DNA of 64,000 bases from Globodera rostochiensis (GCA_018350325.1 JAEVLN010000024.1:145064-209063); one strand, 5' to 3'; shown: positions 1 to 12,685, counted from the first letter of the stretch. Notes: generated by a model from the letters alone, not told the origin. Numbers and translations are program-made.

Positions 1-3000
1 GGAAGCTGAACATCGGTGGTGTAAATGGCTTCACCAGTGGTATGTTTTTCGCCACTTGAATGCATCAACGGGCGTCCGACAGGGTCAGTTTTGTTTTGTG
101 ACGGTAAACAATCCTAAAAAAATCAAATTCACAAAAAAGGTAAATCGCAAAAATTATATTTACTTAATTATATTTGAAAATTCTACCTGGTAAATTTGGG
201 TTGACTCAAACTTATTTTCTATTTCGCTTAAATGAAGCATTTCACGCTTTTCACATGTGAGGCCAAGCTGTTCTCGAACGTACAAATAAATTTCAGGGAA
301 AAGCTGAGCACAAGCGCTTGACGATACCTAAAAATGTAAAATAAAAGCTTTTTTTTAAAATTTTACTCAACTTCAATTAATGTTTTAATTAAAGTAGCAT
401 AAGTCCGGTTAAAAATTGGTACCCTCCGGATACCGGTTAGATTCAAACCATCCGGTTAACCGTTCGGTTTCCCGATTTGGCTTTAGCCCGGTCAACTCCG
501 GTTAATTCAGTCCCGCCAGGTTTTGTGCTACCCTACTTTTAATTAGAGTTGGTCAAGACCGGGACTGGAACTGAAGTCTCCAATTTTGGGATTATAGAAT
601 CCCGGTTATTAATTTTCTCAATTCCGTCCCGGTTTTCACAAAAATCCCGTTCCCGACAACTCTTTTAACGAGTAAATGATCAGTACTTAGCCATTCCACC
701 GGGAACATTTTCGGGTAATCGGAATTCATCGGCCAATGCTCCACTAAGATCGTTGAACAATGCTTCATCCCAAATTCGTCCCTTTAAATTTTGAGTGGGT
801 TTTGATGCCATCCGAGTTGTGGCACCCATTCCACCAAATGCCATTTGCATAGACTCCACTCTGGGACCTCAAATTGTCAATTCAAAAAAAATTGTTTTTT
901 TTAAAAGTTATATTTGGAAGCTTAAATTATAATTAATTTGCTTATTATTTTATTTCTGGCTAAATTTGAAGCTAAAAATTTGTATCAAACCTAATAAATG
1001 TTATTTAAATTATTCACCTTTGTTTTGATAAAATTTGACAGAAAATACGCCAGTCACCTATTTAAAAATGCAATAAATTTTGTTATTTATTTAATTAATT
1101 CTTACTATCGCAATGTCATCTTCGCGTCGTTGAGCCTGTTTATAAGCTCGGAAAAATTGGTTTGAGCTCGAATATGGAATAAAAAGATCAGTAATCACTT
1201 CGTCCGGGGCAATCAAAGTTTTTCGATAGGTCGGAAAGAATTTTGATCAAGGCAAACAATGCGCTGCAATTTAACTTTTTATATTTTGTTTTGGTTTATA
1301 AATATTTCAAATAAAGAAAAGAAACAATAAGTAATTTTAATTTAATTAAGCACTTTACTTAATGCTCTTATTTTATTTAAATGACAAAGATAACATTGGC
1401 TTCCTCGGATTTCAATAATATTTTGCACCCGATGCCATCCAAATTGGATTCAGATCAGAAATTGGCGATGCTGTTGCCATATTTCCCGCAACTGTCTATA
1501 ATAATATTAATTGACAGTCTTGAATGTGAAGTTTTTTTGATTATCAATATTGATATATTGTTTTATTATGCAAAATAAAATTTGCTTCTACTACTGTATA
1601 AATAATTATTATTATTATTAAATTGGAATTTGTTTTTCTTTTTTGAATTTTTAATTTAACCGCCATATTTCGAACATGATTGCCAGCAAATAAGGAAAGA
1701 ATATTGCAAATCTCAGCAAATATCTTCGTTTTCTGATCTAATTATAATATTGCATTTTGGTTTTTATATCTTTATATATATATATAAATATATTACTTGG
1801 AAGCTTGTCAACGAATTGAACTAAAATATTCTTCATTTCATTCAATGTAATTCCACTTCCCAACCAAAGTCCATTTTCTTCACTTCGAAATGCTCGAAGA
1901 GATGGAATCTAAATAAATAATTCATATAATTTGTAAACTATAAATTTTAAAATAAGAATTGCTTTAATTTGTTTGTTTATTTTTACATTTTAATGTTGAT
2001 GACCCGTCGAAGATCAATGTGTCTGAACTTCAACTCAACTCCGATCTCCGTATTTCCAGCCATAAGACGAGCATTTGGAAATTCACTATTGTTAAAGTTA
2101 AAAACAATTCAAATTAATTTATTTATTTCGAAAAAACAAAAAATGCGTTTTATGTTATACCGTTTTAATGCTAACCATTGTTCCATTTTAACCGGTTGAT
2201 ACCAATAATAACCGTCGTTTTCCATCATAAAACTTTTTTGGTTCCAAGCACCAAACTAAATCTTATTATATTATTTGTTTAAATATGTTATACATTTTAC
2301 CGTCAATTCTGGTGGAAAAATCAATTCTTGCGAGGATTCAATGTTTGGCAAAGTGCATAAATTGCTCAATTTTGTTATGAGTCTGAAGTGTAATAATATA
2401 CGTCGTTAGGATATTTATTAATTACCTATTTGACTATTAAAATAGATATTTATTTAAATATTAATACCTTTCTTCCATTAGAATCACAGCGATTTTCAGT
2501 TTCAACAAGTCCATTAGATGACATACAACACTTTTCTTCTCTACAGCAATTTGTTTTTTGTCCATTTGTTTTGTGAACGAATAAAATGCTTCCAAAATTG
2601 GACGGTAACCAGTTACAACGGCACAAATTTCCTGACATAATTAAATTGTGACATTTGATAAATTTAATTGTAAATTACTGTAATTTTCATTAAGTATCTA
2701 TCCTATTTTAACAAAATAAATTGCCTTGAAGGCATTCATCCACTTCGGCATAAGTTGGCTCCGGTTTGTTGCGTAACAAAGTGTACATTGCCATCACAAA
2801 ACCCGGTGTGCAATAACCACATGGGAGCCATGAGCACTGATTATTAATTTTATATTTAAAAATTAAAAAATAACTAAAATAAATTTTTAAAACACCGCGA
2901 AAAGTCGTTCTTGGACTGGATGTATTCGCTTTTGACCACCACCAATTCCTTCAACGGTTGTCACCGCTTTGCCAACACTGAACACACCGGGGAAAGGCAG

Positions 3001-3436
3001 GCATTCACGGATAATGCCTTTTTTGATTTTATTTTATGAAAATCAAATTTAATTAAATTTTATTATTTACCGTATTTCACCACTGTTTGGATTCAGTTTC
3101 AGAAACCATCACTGTACAAGCGCCACAACCGCCTTCATTGCAGCCGATTTTTGTTCCGCGCAAATTCACTAAAAAAATGATTTTTTAAAGTTATTAAATT
3201 AGTATAAATATTAAATATTTACAATACATTTATCCCGCAAAAAGGCTGCCAAAGTAATGCGCGGATCAATTGACTTAATTTATTTTAATATTTAAGAAAA
3301 AAAATGAATTTATGTTAGGTAATAAATTGATTTCGCGCTTACTTTAACGTCAATGCGAATTCCATTCACGAAAAATGTGAGTGTGGTAGAGTCAAATTGA
3401 AGGCTGATCAATTTTTTTTTGATTGCTGGTCGTCAT
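1..3436 (-). CDS. xdh: Xanthine dehydrogenase (5' half, 3' end outside window)
   Basis: Molybdo-flavoenzyme oxidising hypoxanthine and xanthine to urate. The minus strand, read right to left, gives the family in order. ATG at 3436-3434, then a strand reading [16 protein letters not shown]. The 2Fe-2S cluster exon (3168-3071) has [18 protein letters not shown]. The second cluster follows at about 2830-2720 ([20 protein letters not shown]) and 2640-2590 (GNLCRC then [10 protein letters not shown]). The FAD domain has IFPPEL (~2330), [17 protein letters not shown] (~2060), [13 protein letters not shown] (~1860), [19 protein letters not shown] (~1460) and [10 protein letters not shown] (~1110). 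Later exons carry [13 protein letters not shown] (~810) and YRQALVLSF (~320). The molybdenum domain begins with [13 protein letters not shown] (~80). Introns are GT..AG. At least five one-base frame breaks occur, for example between GNLCRC and TGYRP and within the first iron-sulphur exon, always with the correct motif resuming in a neighbouring frame. Identity is secure; whether the breaks are assembly errors or pseudogene lesions is not. Confidence 0.93.
405..660. repeat. Degenerate CCGGT/CCCGGT-rich tract in an xdh intron
   Basis: The intron between the GGMAK and YRQAL exons holds a patch built from imperfect repetitions of CCGGTTA, CCCGGTC and ACCGGGAC words, far richer in GC than the surrounding intron. 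Similar patches recur at about 10800-10950, 14325-14405, 16680-16920, 33485-33690 and 49210-49260. It has no coding sense and resembles a decayed, internally repetitive mobile sequence. Confidence 0.6.
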
Positions 3437-3790
3437 ATTCAAATAATATACTAAATTTAATTAAATTATAAAAAAACACGAGACGAGCGTGATTAGTTCA
3501 CATTTTTTCAGAGAATTATCAATGATAGATTTTTCATTGAATTTGCGTTCGGGACTTTACAACAACAAATTGTGTTCATGTGAGATAACAAATACTCCGA
3601 GGGAAAGTAACATGCCTAAATCAAAACCAGTTCATTTTATAAAAATCAATTTTCACGTTAAACTTTTAGAATCAAAAAATTAGGTATATGAAATTGTATT
3701 AAAAGATGAAAATGTAATTTTTTTAATATAAAAATAAATATAAAAGCTTAGAATATATATTTAACTATTTCCAGCATAAATTACATTTGC

Positions 3791-4199
3791 TTACAGTTTT
3801 GTGCCACAATCTGTCGGCAATGTTGGCATCAATAGATCACTGTCCGGCTGGTACTTGTCTAAATACTCGTGCAGCTTAAGCATAACGTCAAAGCATTTCC
3901 ACAAAGGCACAATCTTACAGCCTGTGCCACAACGGACAATCATTTGAATTTTAATTGTTTACTTTTTCACATTATTGTTTATATAAAACAAAAAATTTTA
4001 ACATTTAAATTTTATAATTTAATTTATTTCTAATTACTCACGATTTGTTCTCGTGTTCACTCAAAGATGCGCGCAATTTTCGAATGTTCTCGTCGTCGTA
4101 TTTCCGCAGTCTATTTTGACGTGACGCCGATTGACTTAAGCGCTTGCATGGTAAACGAAGTCTTTGTCGATTACGCAAATTTTGGCATTTTGAATTCAT
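3791..4199 (-). CDS. Small unrecognised two-exon gene
   Basis: Exon 1 (4199-4042) starts at an ATG and encodes a very basic stretch beginning MNSKCQNLRNRQRLRLPCKR, ending at a good donor (GTGAGT). A second coding block (about 3943-3791) reads MIVRCGTGCKIVPLWKCFDV, continues through KLHEYLDKYQPD and stops at TAA 3793-3791. No clean AG acceptor joins the two in frame, so the link is uncertain: either an indel has removed it or they belong to different genes. The second block is GC-richer than its surroundings and free of stops, as expected of an exon. I do not recognise the family. The gene lies upstream of, and on the same strand as, xdh (start 3436); nothing shows an operon. Confidence 0.5.
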
Positions 4200-4289
4200 T
4201 AAATTTGTTAAATTAAAAAAATAATATTCACAAAGATTTCATTATTCTTTTACAAAGAAAAAAAGGGGAATGTTTTGTTTCGGTACAGA

Positions 4290-6260
4290 TCAATCGAACA
4301 TAACATTTTCATCCGGCTCTTTATTGTCAAAGCTTTCACTTTCTTCAGAATAATAATAATCATTTTCGAGGTCATCATTATGATCATTTTGTGACCATTC
4401 CAATCTTAGTGCTTTCCTTAAATTCAAAATAAGAAAAAGTTAGTTTTGCCTTATTTACACCATTTGTATTATAAAAGTTGCTACTTCAATTGAAAATAAA
4501 AATATTTAATAAAAAGAATATATAAAAATACATTTTCTATCTCAATTCTATCGGTTGCCAACGCATTGAGCATTTTGTGACAAGCGAAAAAACATGGAAT
4601 TGCACAAATTACTGTTAGTTGCAGTTCAATTGCAATTGAAGTTCCCAAAACCCAACAAATAATATATAAAGAGAATAAAGCACTGAAAAGAAATTAAAAA
4701 AAATTATTTAATTAAAATTTAAAAAAAAAGTACATAACATATTGAAGAAATTGGAGCTGAAACATTGGCGTTATCGGAAGCCGAAAACAAATTTTGAAGA
4801 GCTTTTAATGTAAGGACGCGCCACTAAAAAGGGAAATTTTAATAAATAAAAGAATAAAATTAAATTATATTATCAGAACTTTACATTAAAGCTCAACAGG
4901 ATCAGCGGCAGAAAACAAACAAAACAAAATGCATACGATAAAGTCGTCCGCAATATTTTGTTTTGGCAACCTTCAATCTAATAAAAAAAATATATAAATT
5001 TGATGTTAAAATTCTATCCAATAAAATTATTAGTTTATAAAACGTTTTATTTATGATTAAAAACCTTTTGTAAATTGTGTTGGAATTTCAGGCATGCGCT
5101 CAAAGTTTGGAGTGTCTCTTTTTCTAGGCTTGTAGGAGGGTTCTTCTGGTTGAATTGCTACACAAAAAATTCATACAAATATTAAATTTAATTTGGTTTT
5201 TTTAAAAAAAAACATTTTTTCTTTACTTTTGATATGTCCAAAAATGCATCAAATATTTCCAATCGGAGTCCAGAACGAACCGGCTATCGCCAAGATCAAT
5301 TCACAGTTATATTTCCCCCGGTCTCGAATTAAATCTCACAAAATCGCGAGACATTTTCTTTAAAAAACATTTAAAAAATGCCATTATTGATACTTAATTT
5401 AAATAAAAAAATAATTGAAATTAACCATTTCAATAGTTGATAATAACCGTTCAATGTTTTGTGCTCTTAGCAACAATGAACACTCGTGCACTAGGTGATT
5501 TTGTATGAGTAAACGGACCAAATGTTTGCTGAAAATGTTCAATGGTTAGTATTAGCATCATCAGACGATCTTAAATAGTGTTTTCTTTTTGAAAAAAATT
5601 TTAAATTATGTTTTTATTTTACTTCTGAATGTAAGTTGGACAATGAAGTTTTTGCTGAGCCGCACCAGTTTCGAAATTTTGTGATGCGTAGTGGGAGGCT
5701 AAGTTTCAAATCGTATTTTTTCTTAAATATTCGATAATTTATTATATTTATATTTAACTTAGCACACTATGTACATACTTTAGAGTTCCCAAGGGTCGAT
5801 TTTTTTTTGCTGTTAACGACTCTTTACGCTGAGTTGTGCTTCACTGATTCGGACCGATTCATATAAATACACGGCAAACAATTTTTGGAAAACTTAAAAC
5901 ACAAAAAATAAAAATTTTCAAATAAAAAAGCATTTTATCTAAATTTATAAATTAAAAAAAATCTTTATTTTATTTTTAACTTTTGGGAGACTGGTTACAT
6001 TTAAAAAGCAATTATTGTCTAAAATAATAATCCTTTTCAAGCTTTTTTGTACAGAAATTAATGTTTTTCGGTTATCGCTCCAATTTATGCTCAAAATAAA
6101 AAGAAAGACAATATTTGTAATTGATTCATTCTTGTTAACATAGGTAAGTCCAGCCAGCTAGCCGCTTAATTTTAGGAAAAGCTGGGCAAGCAAGCAAATA
6201 TTGGCAATTGTGAAAGTCCATGTAATATCAATGTTGCTATAATAAAATTAATTTAAATAG
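4290..6260 (-). CDS. Unrecognised multi-pass membrane protein
   Basis: A series of minus-strand exons, each bounded by plausible AG and GT sites. About 6255-6150 encodes a hydrophobic helix (DITWTFTIANICLLAQLFLK). About 5160-5060 encodes PEEPSYKPRKRDTPNFERMP. About 4980-4885 gives a second helix (LSYAFCFVCFLPLILLSF). About 4828-4745 and 4678-4535 give a further hydrophobic segment (IICWVLGTSIAIEL, then VICAIPCFFACHKMLN). The last exon has a strongly acidic tail (ENDYYSEESESFDNKEPDEN) ending at TGA 4292-4290. The protein therefore has several transmembrane helices and an acidic, probably cytosolic, C-terminus. Exons between 5230 and 5870 are less certain because frames are broken there. I do not recognise a named family; a seven-transmembrane architecture is possible. 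The 5' end is not firmly located. Confidence 0.55.
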
Positions 6261-6439
6261 AAAAATAATTTTACACATAAATTTATAAAATTATTTCATT
6301 CAATAAATAAAATCCATATTTCTCGTTATGTTAAGTTGGACTTTAGAGTGGAAACGGATGTTAATTAAAATTTGGGCTCATTCAACCCAAAAATTTAAAT
6401 ATATTTAATATAATACATAAACTATTTATTTAGATATTT

Positions 6440-6560
6440 AAGCTTTTGGGCGGAGGGGGCGGGAAGAAACTTGTGAATTTTGACGGAATTTGTTAAGAAA
6501 TTTGCTCAAAAACCGCAGAATTTTGCTCACTTTTCATTGGGGGAAGGGCGGAATTATTAA
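6440..6560. repeat. Copy of the GGCGCC dispersed repeat family
   Basis: A G-rich block (gggcggagggggcggg) is followed by a run resembling AATTTTGACGGAATTTGTTAAGAAATTTGCTCAAAA. The same arrangement recurs near 14450, 37550-37720, 44720-44900 and 49390-49510. It lies just 3' of the membrane-protein gene and has no coding sense. Confidence 0.5.
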
Positions 6561-6661
6561 TAAGAATCGCTTTGAGAATTTCTGATATGAATATTTCCAA
6601 AACCACTAAATAGCTGAACAAAATTTGTGGTTATCAGCAGATTTAGATAAATTAATTATAT

Positions 6662-8904
6662 TTAAATGATGATATTTTTTTCAAGTTTCTCCTCTTCTGT
6701 ATGATTTGATCCATCCAGACCGCTGTCAATGGCATGGCTTGAAATTGAATTGTCCTTATGTGATGCATTTAATGAAGTCGAGTGCAAATCTTAAAGAATT
6801 AATATAAAATAGCTTTAAAATAATACCAAAAGTTGAATTTAAAATTTAAATGAGTTGAAAATAAACATTTTTTTACCATTCAAAGGCTCTTCATCATTTT
6901 CTTGCACGGGAATTGCCAAAATTGCTTTCAAGCGACGAGTTCAAGCTTCCACAACTGCACCGTCATCGTCTCGAAGTCGCCAAAAAACAATGATCACATT
7001 TATTAGAGATAGCAATTGGACCTTTAAAATTTAAATAAATTAAAATAATTATTAATTTTTTTTTTTCAAAAAAATATTTTATTTATGTACCATGTTCGGC
7101 AATATTTTGCTGTCTTTGGAATTCGCACATGTTGGTGGGGGCTTGAGGTTGTGAACAAAATGCAGAGGAATATGTGGTTTTGTTTCAGTGTCGTCATCGT
7201 CAATCACTTCATAACTAATTTAAATAAATTAATATTAAATATATAATATTAATGTTAAGAAAAATGTTTCTTTTTTAATAAAAAATAATAAATTATCCCT
7301 ACAATTCCTCCGAAATAGTCGGCAAAAATCGCTGGGCACGAGTTGTTAGAACACGATTTTTTGAAATTGGACAAGGCGAACATCGTTGTTCAACTCGTGG
7401 AAAGATGTTTTGCCCCGTAAAATTGAATATCTCGCGAGAGTGCCGCCTAAAAAAATAATTTTGCTTTTTTGATTTTAATTATTAAAAAGTTAAACGGAAT
7501 GAATTCCTTCATTAAGTGATTTTTTTGTTTGCCTTGTTTTTCTTGATGATTATTTCGCCGCTGTCGCTCACAAATAATCAACAAACCGACGAAGGCAATC
7601 ACATTGATGACGGTGGCAACAGCTAATAAAATAATTAGCAAATTGGTGCGAAATTGTAGCGGCAATTGGCAAGCAAATGGCTCAGTGTCCTGAAAACAAT
7701 TTAAATTTATGTAGGGTTGCATTCCGACTCCGTCCGCGCAAAATTTATGCCATTTTTTCCGGGGATTTCCCCGACCCCGACACGTCTAACACCCTAAATC
7801 CCGACCCCCAAACTTATCACCGACTCGGGGATAACATACACCCTAAAGATGGCATTTTTGTAACAAAAAAAATTTTGAAATTTTTTAACAATATTACAAT
7901 TTGCATTAAGTTTGCTTATACGTTTTTGAATTTACGCGATGAGACATTGTGAAATTCTAAGAATTTGTTAGTTAAATTTATTTTTGTATAAATATATTCG
8001 GTTTTTGATTTAACCTTTAATTGAGCAAATAACTTCTCGCTTTGCTCAATAAGACACCACGGACATCGATGACGAAAAAGTTGAACTAAAATTGAAAAAA
8101 TCAAAATTTAAAAAATAGCAAACATTTTTTTTTACTTACTGGTTAATGTGGCATTGAAACATTGGCCATGAAGTTCGAGCTGTACTTTCTCATAAACCTC
8201 GTCATTTTGACCTTTAACTTTGGCGCCAAATTGAAAAACGGACACATAAGAAGATTCGTCACAAGTCCGAGAAAATTTGAACTTCGGATCAATGCCTATG
8301 AACAAGAACCCTATTAAAAAAATCAAAAATTATTATTATAATTTTTGTTTGTGTTTTTTTGCATTGTAGCCAAAACAATTTTTTATGAATAAAAATTATT
8401 TTTAATTAAAATACCTGAATTGTGACATCACTTGGCACACCTCGACCCCAAAATGTGAAAAATTCCAGTGAAATTCCCTAATAAATATAAATATAATAAA
8501 AAGCATAGTTAATAAACAACAAATTAAAATTACCGGCACTTCAGCTTTGCTCATTGACCAATCATGTGAAAGGCGTTCATTGTATTTGGGCATTTGGTTT
8601 ACAAGAGTAAATCTGAAACATTGAAAACATTAAATTTTATTTTAATTAATATTAAAATTTTAGAAGAATGTTTAAACTAAGCTTCTCACCTCGGCTCTGC
8701 ACAAAGTTGTGCGGAAATGCATTCTTTGCGAAAATGGAGCTGTTCAACTTCAGTGCTGATCCAAAAGGGTTGTTGAACTGTTGTTGATGATAAATTGTTC
8801 ATTAAATTTTCCAAAATTTCATCGGTAACAACAAATTGAAAGCCGATCAGACACAATGGGACAGCCTTGATCAGACTGATCAGAAATGAAGAATTTATCG
8901 GCAT
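6662..8904 (-). CDS. Unrecognised membrane protein with N-terminal signal-like helix
   Basis: The first exon (8904-8690) starts MPINSSFLISLIKAVPLCLI, a signal peptide or signal anchor, and ends at a GTGAGA donor. Following exons encode a folded extracellular-looking domain: KYNERLSHDWSMSKAEVP (~8590), EFFTFWGRGVPSDVTIQ (~8460-8415) and FSRTCDESSYVSVFQFGA (~8300-8135). An exon at 7720-7450 has a long transmembrane helix (LIILLAVATVINVIAFVGLL) followed by a basic stop-transfer segment (CERQRRNN). The remaining exons (7440-7310, 7215-7090, 7020-6885, 6795-6662) form a polar cytosolic tail ending TAA at 6664-6662. The layout suggests a single-pass type I surface protein. One in-frame stop near 6940 is probably an indel artefact. 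Family not recognised. Confidence 0.6.
7712..7850. repeat. CCCGAC-rich insertion inside an intron
   Basis: This patch in the 6662-8904 gene begins tagggttgcattccgac and contains repeated CCCGACCCC and CGGGG words, ending near caccctaaag. It belongs with the elements at 9910-10072 and 31494-31632. Here the inverted ends are less exact, so this is a decayed copy. Confidence 0.5.
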
Positions 8905-9537
8905 AATTGGAATTTGTATAAATTAAATTGATCTTAAAAGCAAACAAAAATTATTAAAATTTTAAAAAGTGTAAACGATTTTCTTAATTTCTTTTTGGTC
9001 AGTGAAAGAAGATTTTCTGTCGTCTAAACAAAAGTACAAAATGGTCGTCATCTTTGATGATTGGCATGAATTGAATTGATGTGCTCTCTTCGGATTAAAT
9101 AAAGACATTAAATGGATGGTTTTTTTCATTTGCCCGACAAACAATGGGATGAGGGGAGGGCACTTCAAAAAGACGAATATATTTGTTGTATCAAAGTTTC
9201 TAATGTAGAGAACAAATTTATTGCATAATGTTCTCTAATGGTTGCCTAACTATCGATTAAAAGTAAATTAAAAATTCAATTAAATATTAAAATAAAATTG
9301 GAATTGGAATTGATTGCACAACCAAGTAAAAAATGCAGTAAAAATAAAAAGGAAATTCGTTAACACATTTAAAGAACCGTACTTTTTATAGTCAACTCTT
9401 ATTTAGGTATTCTATCTCAAAGTCTGAAGATTTGGTTGGGTAAAAAAAGACGCCATTTGTCCCTTACTAAAAAACCTGTGCTTAAAAAATTCAAAAAGTG
9501 GCAAAAAGCAGCAATTTTTTTCTGAAACATTATTTTA
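8905..9537. other. Intergenic spacer, no gene seen
   Basis: AT-rich sequence upstream of the minus-strand membrane-protein gene; its promoter should lie here. Short open stretches have no conserved motif or splice structure. Confidence 0.5.
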
Positions 9538-9625
9538 CCGTAGAACTCCCGGGAGTTCTATTTTTCAACCCCTCCAAAAAGGGGAGTTCTATTTTAGGGG
9601 GGGAGTTCTATTTTAGGAAATACGG
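9538..9625. mobile_element. 88-bp MITE related to the ends of the pogo element at 45919-47742
   Basis: Flanked by TA on both sides (9536-9537 and 9626-9627). It starts CCGTAGAACTCCCGGGAGTT and ends in GGAAATACGG. The interior (gttctatttttcaacccc, then aaaaaggggagttctat) matches, base for base over much of its length, the reverse complement of the right terminal region of the pogo-like transposon, including the tttttcaaccc hairpin loop and repeated GGGAGTTCTATT words. It has no coding capacity. It is a non-autonomous derivative that the same transposase could have mobilised. Confidence 0.8.
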
Positions 9626-9803
9626 TATATCGTACTTTGCGCTACGCCAATGAGAGTGACATTTATTAGTGAATTAAAAAATATGTATTTAAATGCAATT
9701 TTTTATAAAACAAAAAGAGAGAAAGGCGGTAAAAAAAAAGATAAAAGAGGAAAAAAAGAAGAAACACTTCAAAGAATAATGAATGAATGATGCGGATGAA
9801 CTT

Positions 9804-9820
9804 CCCCCCCCCCCCCCCCC
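9804..9820. repeat. Poly-C homopolymer (17 nt)
   Basis: Uninterrupted C run in otherwise AT-rich spacer. Similar runs occur at 35490-35507 (C) and 37559-37574 (G). Lengths are unreliable in any assembly. Confidence 0.9.
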
Positions 9821-9909
9821 ACAAAACAATAATGAGAAAATTTTAATAGTTTGGATGAATCGATTCTGCTAAATGGATAATATCATATATTTCAGATTGG
9901 TTTTAAAGC

Positions 9910-10072
9910 TAGGATTGGTCCCCGACCTCAGCTCGAACCCCGACATTTAGACTTTGCCCCGAGGGGGTTTTAGTGGGAAAACCCCCGAAACCACCGACTT
10001 TTTTTGTCGGGGTTTTTGTCCCCGACCTTCTTCGACCTTCCTCCCGCCCGAGGGGTTGGGGACCAACCCTAG
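9910..10072. mobile_element. Palindromic CCCGAC-rich element with inverted ends
   Basis: Left end ctaggattggtccccgacc and right end ggggaccaaccctag are near-perfect inverted repeats. The interior is a ladder of CCCCGAC, CGGGGTTTT and CCCCGAGG words that can fold on itself. A second copy with the same ends lies at 31494-31632. It looks like a MITE or foldback element; no coding sequence. Confidence 0.7.
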
Positions 10073-11640
10073 TTTACCGCTATAAAATTAAAATTGCGAT
10101 CTTTATTTTATATCTTTAAGCACTGAGCGGGCTGTTTGTACAAATGAAACCATTCATTTTAAAAAAAAAAGGATGCGTTCAGATTATATCAATGCCAAAA
10201 TGTTGAAATAGCCGTTCCAATCTAATTATCCCAAAAAAGAGCGAACCGCGATTGGCCTTGGGCGCCCGCCAATTTGGGCAAAATAAAATTTGAGATAGAT
10301 CGATTGATAGATATAAAGCAAACGAATGAGATGTTAATGAAAGAAGCATGAAAATGAAAATAAATTTTATACAAATAAAAATTTCAAATAAACTTCTTTC
10401 CCAACTGAAAATACGTGATTTCTTCTATTTATATAATTTTTTTCCATAACATTGTTGAAATATTCCCAGACTCACGCTCAATTAAGATAAAAAACAGCGA
10501 AATGTGGGAAAATGTAAATCATATAACATAAAAAAAATGATAAAACATTCTTCCACTAATAAATTGCAATTAAAACAAACAATAGAAGTTCAGCGTTTTG
10601 TTTGTTCCCACGCAATTGTAGGTCATGCCATTTTTGAAAGGTAAACGGCGTTAATTTTTAATTAATTGAGCAAACTCTGAAAAAAAATGAAAGCAAGTCT
10701 CAGATAATTGGATTTGATTATATTTTTCAGAAAATTTATGTCGCGAAAACATAAGTTATTAATTAAGCTTAATGTTGAAAGGGAGGGATCAATAGTGGAG
10801 GTGCGGAATTTGCAAAAAGCCGGGCCTCGGGTAGCCGGATTTTCTCAGCTAAACAGACTCGGACCGAGCCCGGCGGGTCAAAAAAATCCTGGTAGCTTTG
10901 GGTTTTCCAGAATACTATCCCGGAAAACCCTAGTCAAGGCCTGGTCCTGTTGATCTCTAATCAATGGGAAAAATAAATTCTCCAATTATTATTTTTTTAT
11001 TAATTTAATACGTTTTTGATTTTATCACTAAAAGATTTTTCGTGTAGTTTAAAAAAGTTTATTTGTCAAAAAAATCGAACAACTTTACCTATACGTGCGA
11101 TGAAGGTGAACTTTTTTGTTATAATTTTTAGCATTCTGACTCTAGCCAACCCAATCAAATTCAACGCAATTCCAAAAATATTGTGAAAAACATTATATCT
11201 TTAACATTTTCCTGTGTTGAATTATTGGTGAAATAACTTTTGATATTGGAGCACACAGACATTATGGTCCAGAAAGTGACAACAGCGACGACTAATTCAA
11301 TGCAATTATTATTTAAATATAAATTATTTTAATACTATCGCTTAACGAAATTTATTTATTTAGTCAATGATTTGCAATTACACAATTGAGCCTTTTTTGT
11401 ACATAAATGCGAACAGTATATTTTTTAAATGCAAATAGTTCTCAAGTAAAAAAGGTTTTAGAACCTAAACATACATGGAAATTATCAGTAATTTTAATAA
11501 TTTGTATCGTTAATTTATTTTATAATTGATTTACCAAATAATTTAAAAAATTTATTTGATAAACCATCACCAAAAAAAAAAGTTACAATAAGTTGGGTTT
11601 TTCGGTATAGTCATGTTAAACACTAAAACACTAAAAAAGA
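10073..11640. other. Intergenic, no gene supported
   Basis: AT-rich spacer. Positions 10800-10950 hold a CCGGG-rich degenerate patch (accgagcccggcgggtc and similar) that keeps a frame open by composition only. A short ATGCCATTTTTGAAAG followed by GTAAAC near 10626 could be a tiny first exon but nothing continues it. Confidence 0.45.
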
Positions 11641-12480
11641 GAAACATCCATCGTTCAACGACGACCGAAGCTTGGGAATGCAGGCCATTGCATTCCTTCC
11701 ATGCATCTAAGTAATGTAGGGAAGTAACAAAATCCAAAATTCACGATAAAAGTCATTAATTTTGTTGAAAATAAAAAATGAAAACTATCTTAAATTTTTT
11801 GTGAATACAATCATTTTTGCTTAAATATGACCGGAAAATGCCGGAATATTGACTATACTTACTCGGATTATTCCAGGAATTTTGGTTGGCATAGTATTCG
11901 GTATGTCCATCGTTTCTGGAAAAAATAAAATTAAATATATTGAAATAAATATATTTTTTTTTAAATTTATTTTTTGCCTTAAAGCATTTCCGCCATCTTG
12001 CGACAGGATTGTGCCACTGGTGTGATGATCAGACCGTTCCTGGGCCCATATTGTTATTATTCATCATATCCCACCACTGTCCCAAAATTGGTCGCAAAAA
12101 GTGAGACCAAAATAAATAAAATAGATAGAGACGCATCGGGCAAACATCGTTTTTTTCTATTTTATTTAGGCTTAAACCACAAACAAAAAAAAATTAATTT
12201 GGGATAGATTTTATTTCAGATTTATTAAAAGTTTTTTACTAACCAAAAATGGGCTATGGAAATAAAGCCAAACGCGCAATGCTTTTATACAGCGCAAAAG
12301 TGCAAAAAAATGGAGAAAAGAAGATTTTCGCTGAAAATCCGGTCAAATACACAATTTTTTCCTTAATTGAGCAACCAATTTATGGGTTTCGCATTGTACA
12401 GACCAGTTTTTACACAAATTTCAACTGGATTTGCTAGCAGCAATTTGTAGATAATTGCGCAAAAAAGGCCAACTTTGACT
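11640..12480 (-). other. Possible minus-strand exons of an unrecognised gene
   Basis: Around 11921-11870 a block bounded by TTCCAG and GTAAGT encodes GHTEYYANQNSWNN. Around 12070-11985 another stop-free block reads HTSGTILSQDGGNA or, in the next frame, WWDMMNNNNMGPGT. Near 12430-12370 a block reads NPVEICVKTGLYNAKPINWL. Splice sites are plausible but frames do not join cleanly and no family is recognised. These may be decayed exons. Confidence 0.3.
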
Positions 12481-12685
12481 GCCGAAACCTTAATCTAGTT
12501 GGGGTAAATGGGATTTACTCTCCATTTTTTATGATTTTTTTTTCTTCGATTCTTATGTACTTTTTAGCAGCGATTACCCTGGTTAGCAACAACAAAAAAC
12601 CCTAGTTCATCTGATGAAATTGTTTACCATTTATAGTAATTATGTATATTAAAGTAATAAATATTTAAAAATGTTGTAAAAATTA

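Noticed and set aside
1381..1578. Plus-strand frame starting [13 protein letters not shown]
   Set aside because: It is antisense to the xdh FAD-domain exon encoding [19 protein letters not shown].
4023..4199. Basic exon considered as a ribosomal protein or histone-like gene
   Set aside because: Basic composition only; no family motif and no continuation in frame.
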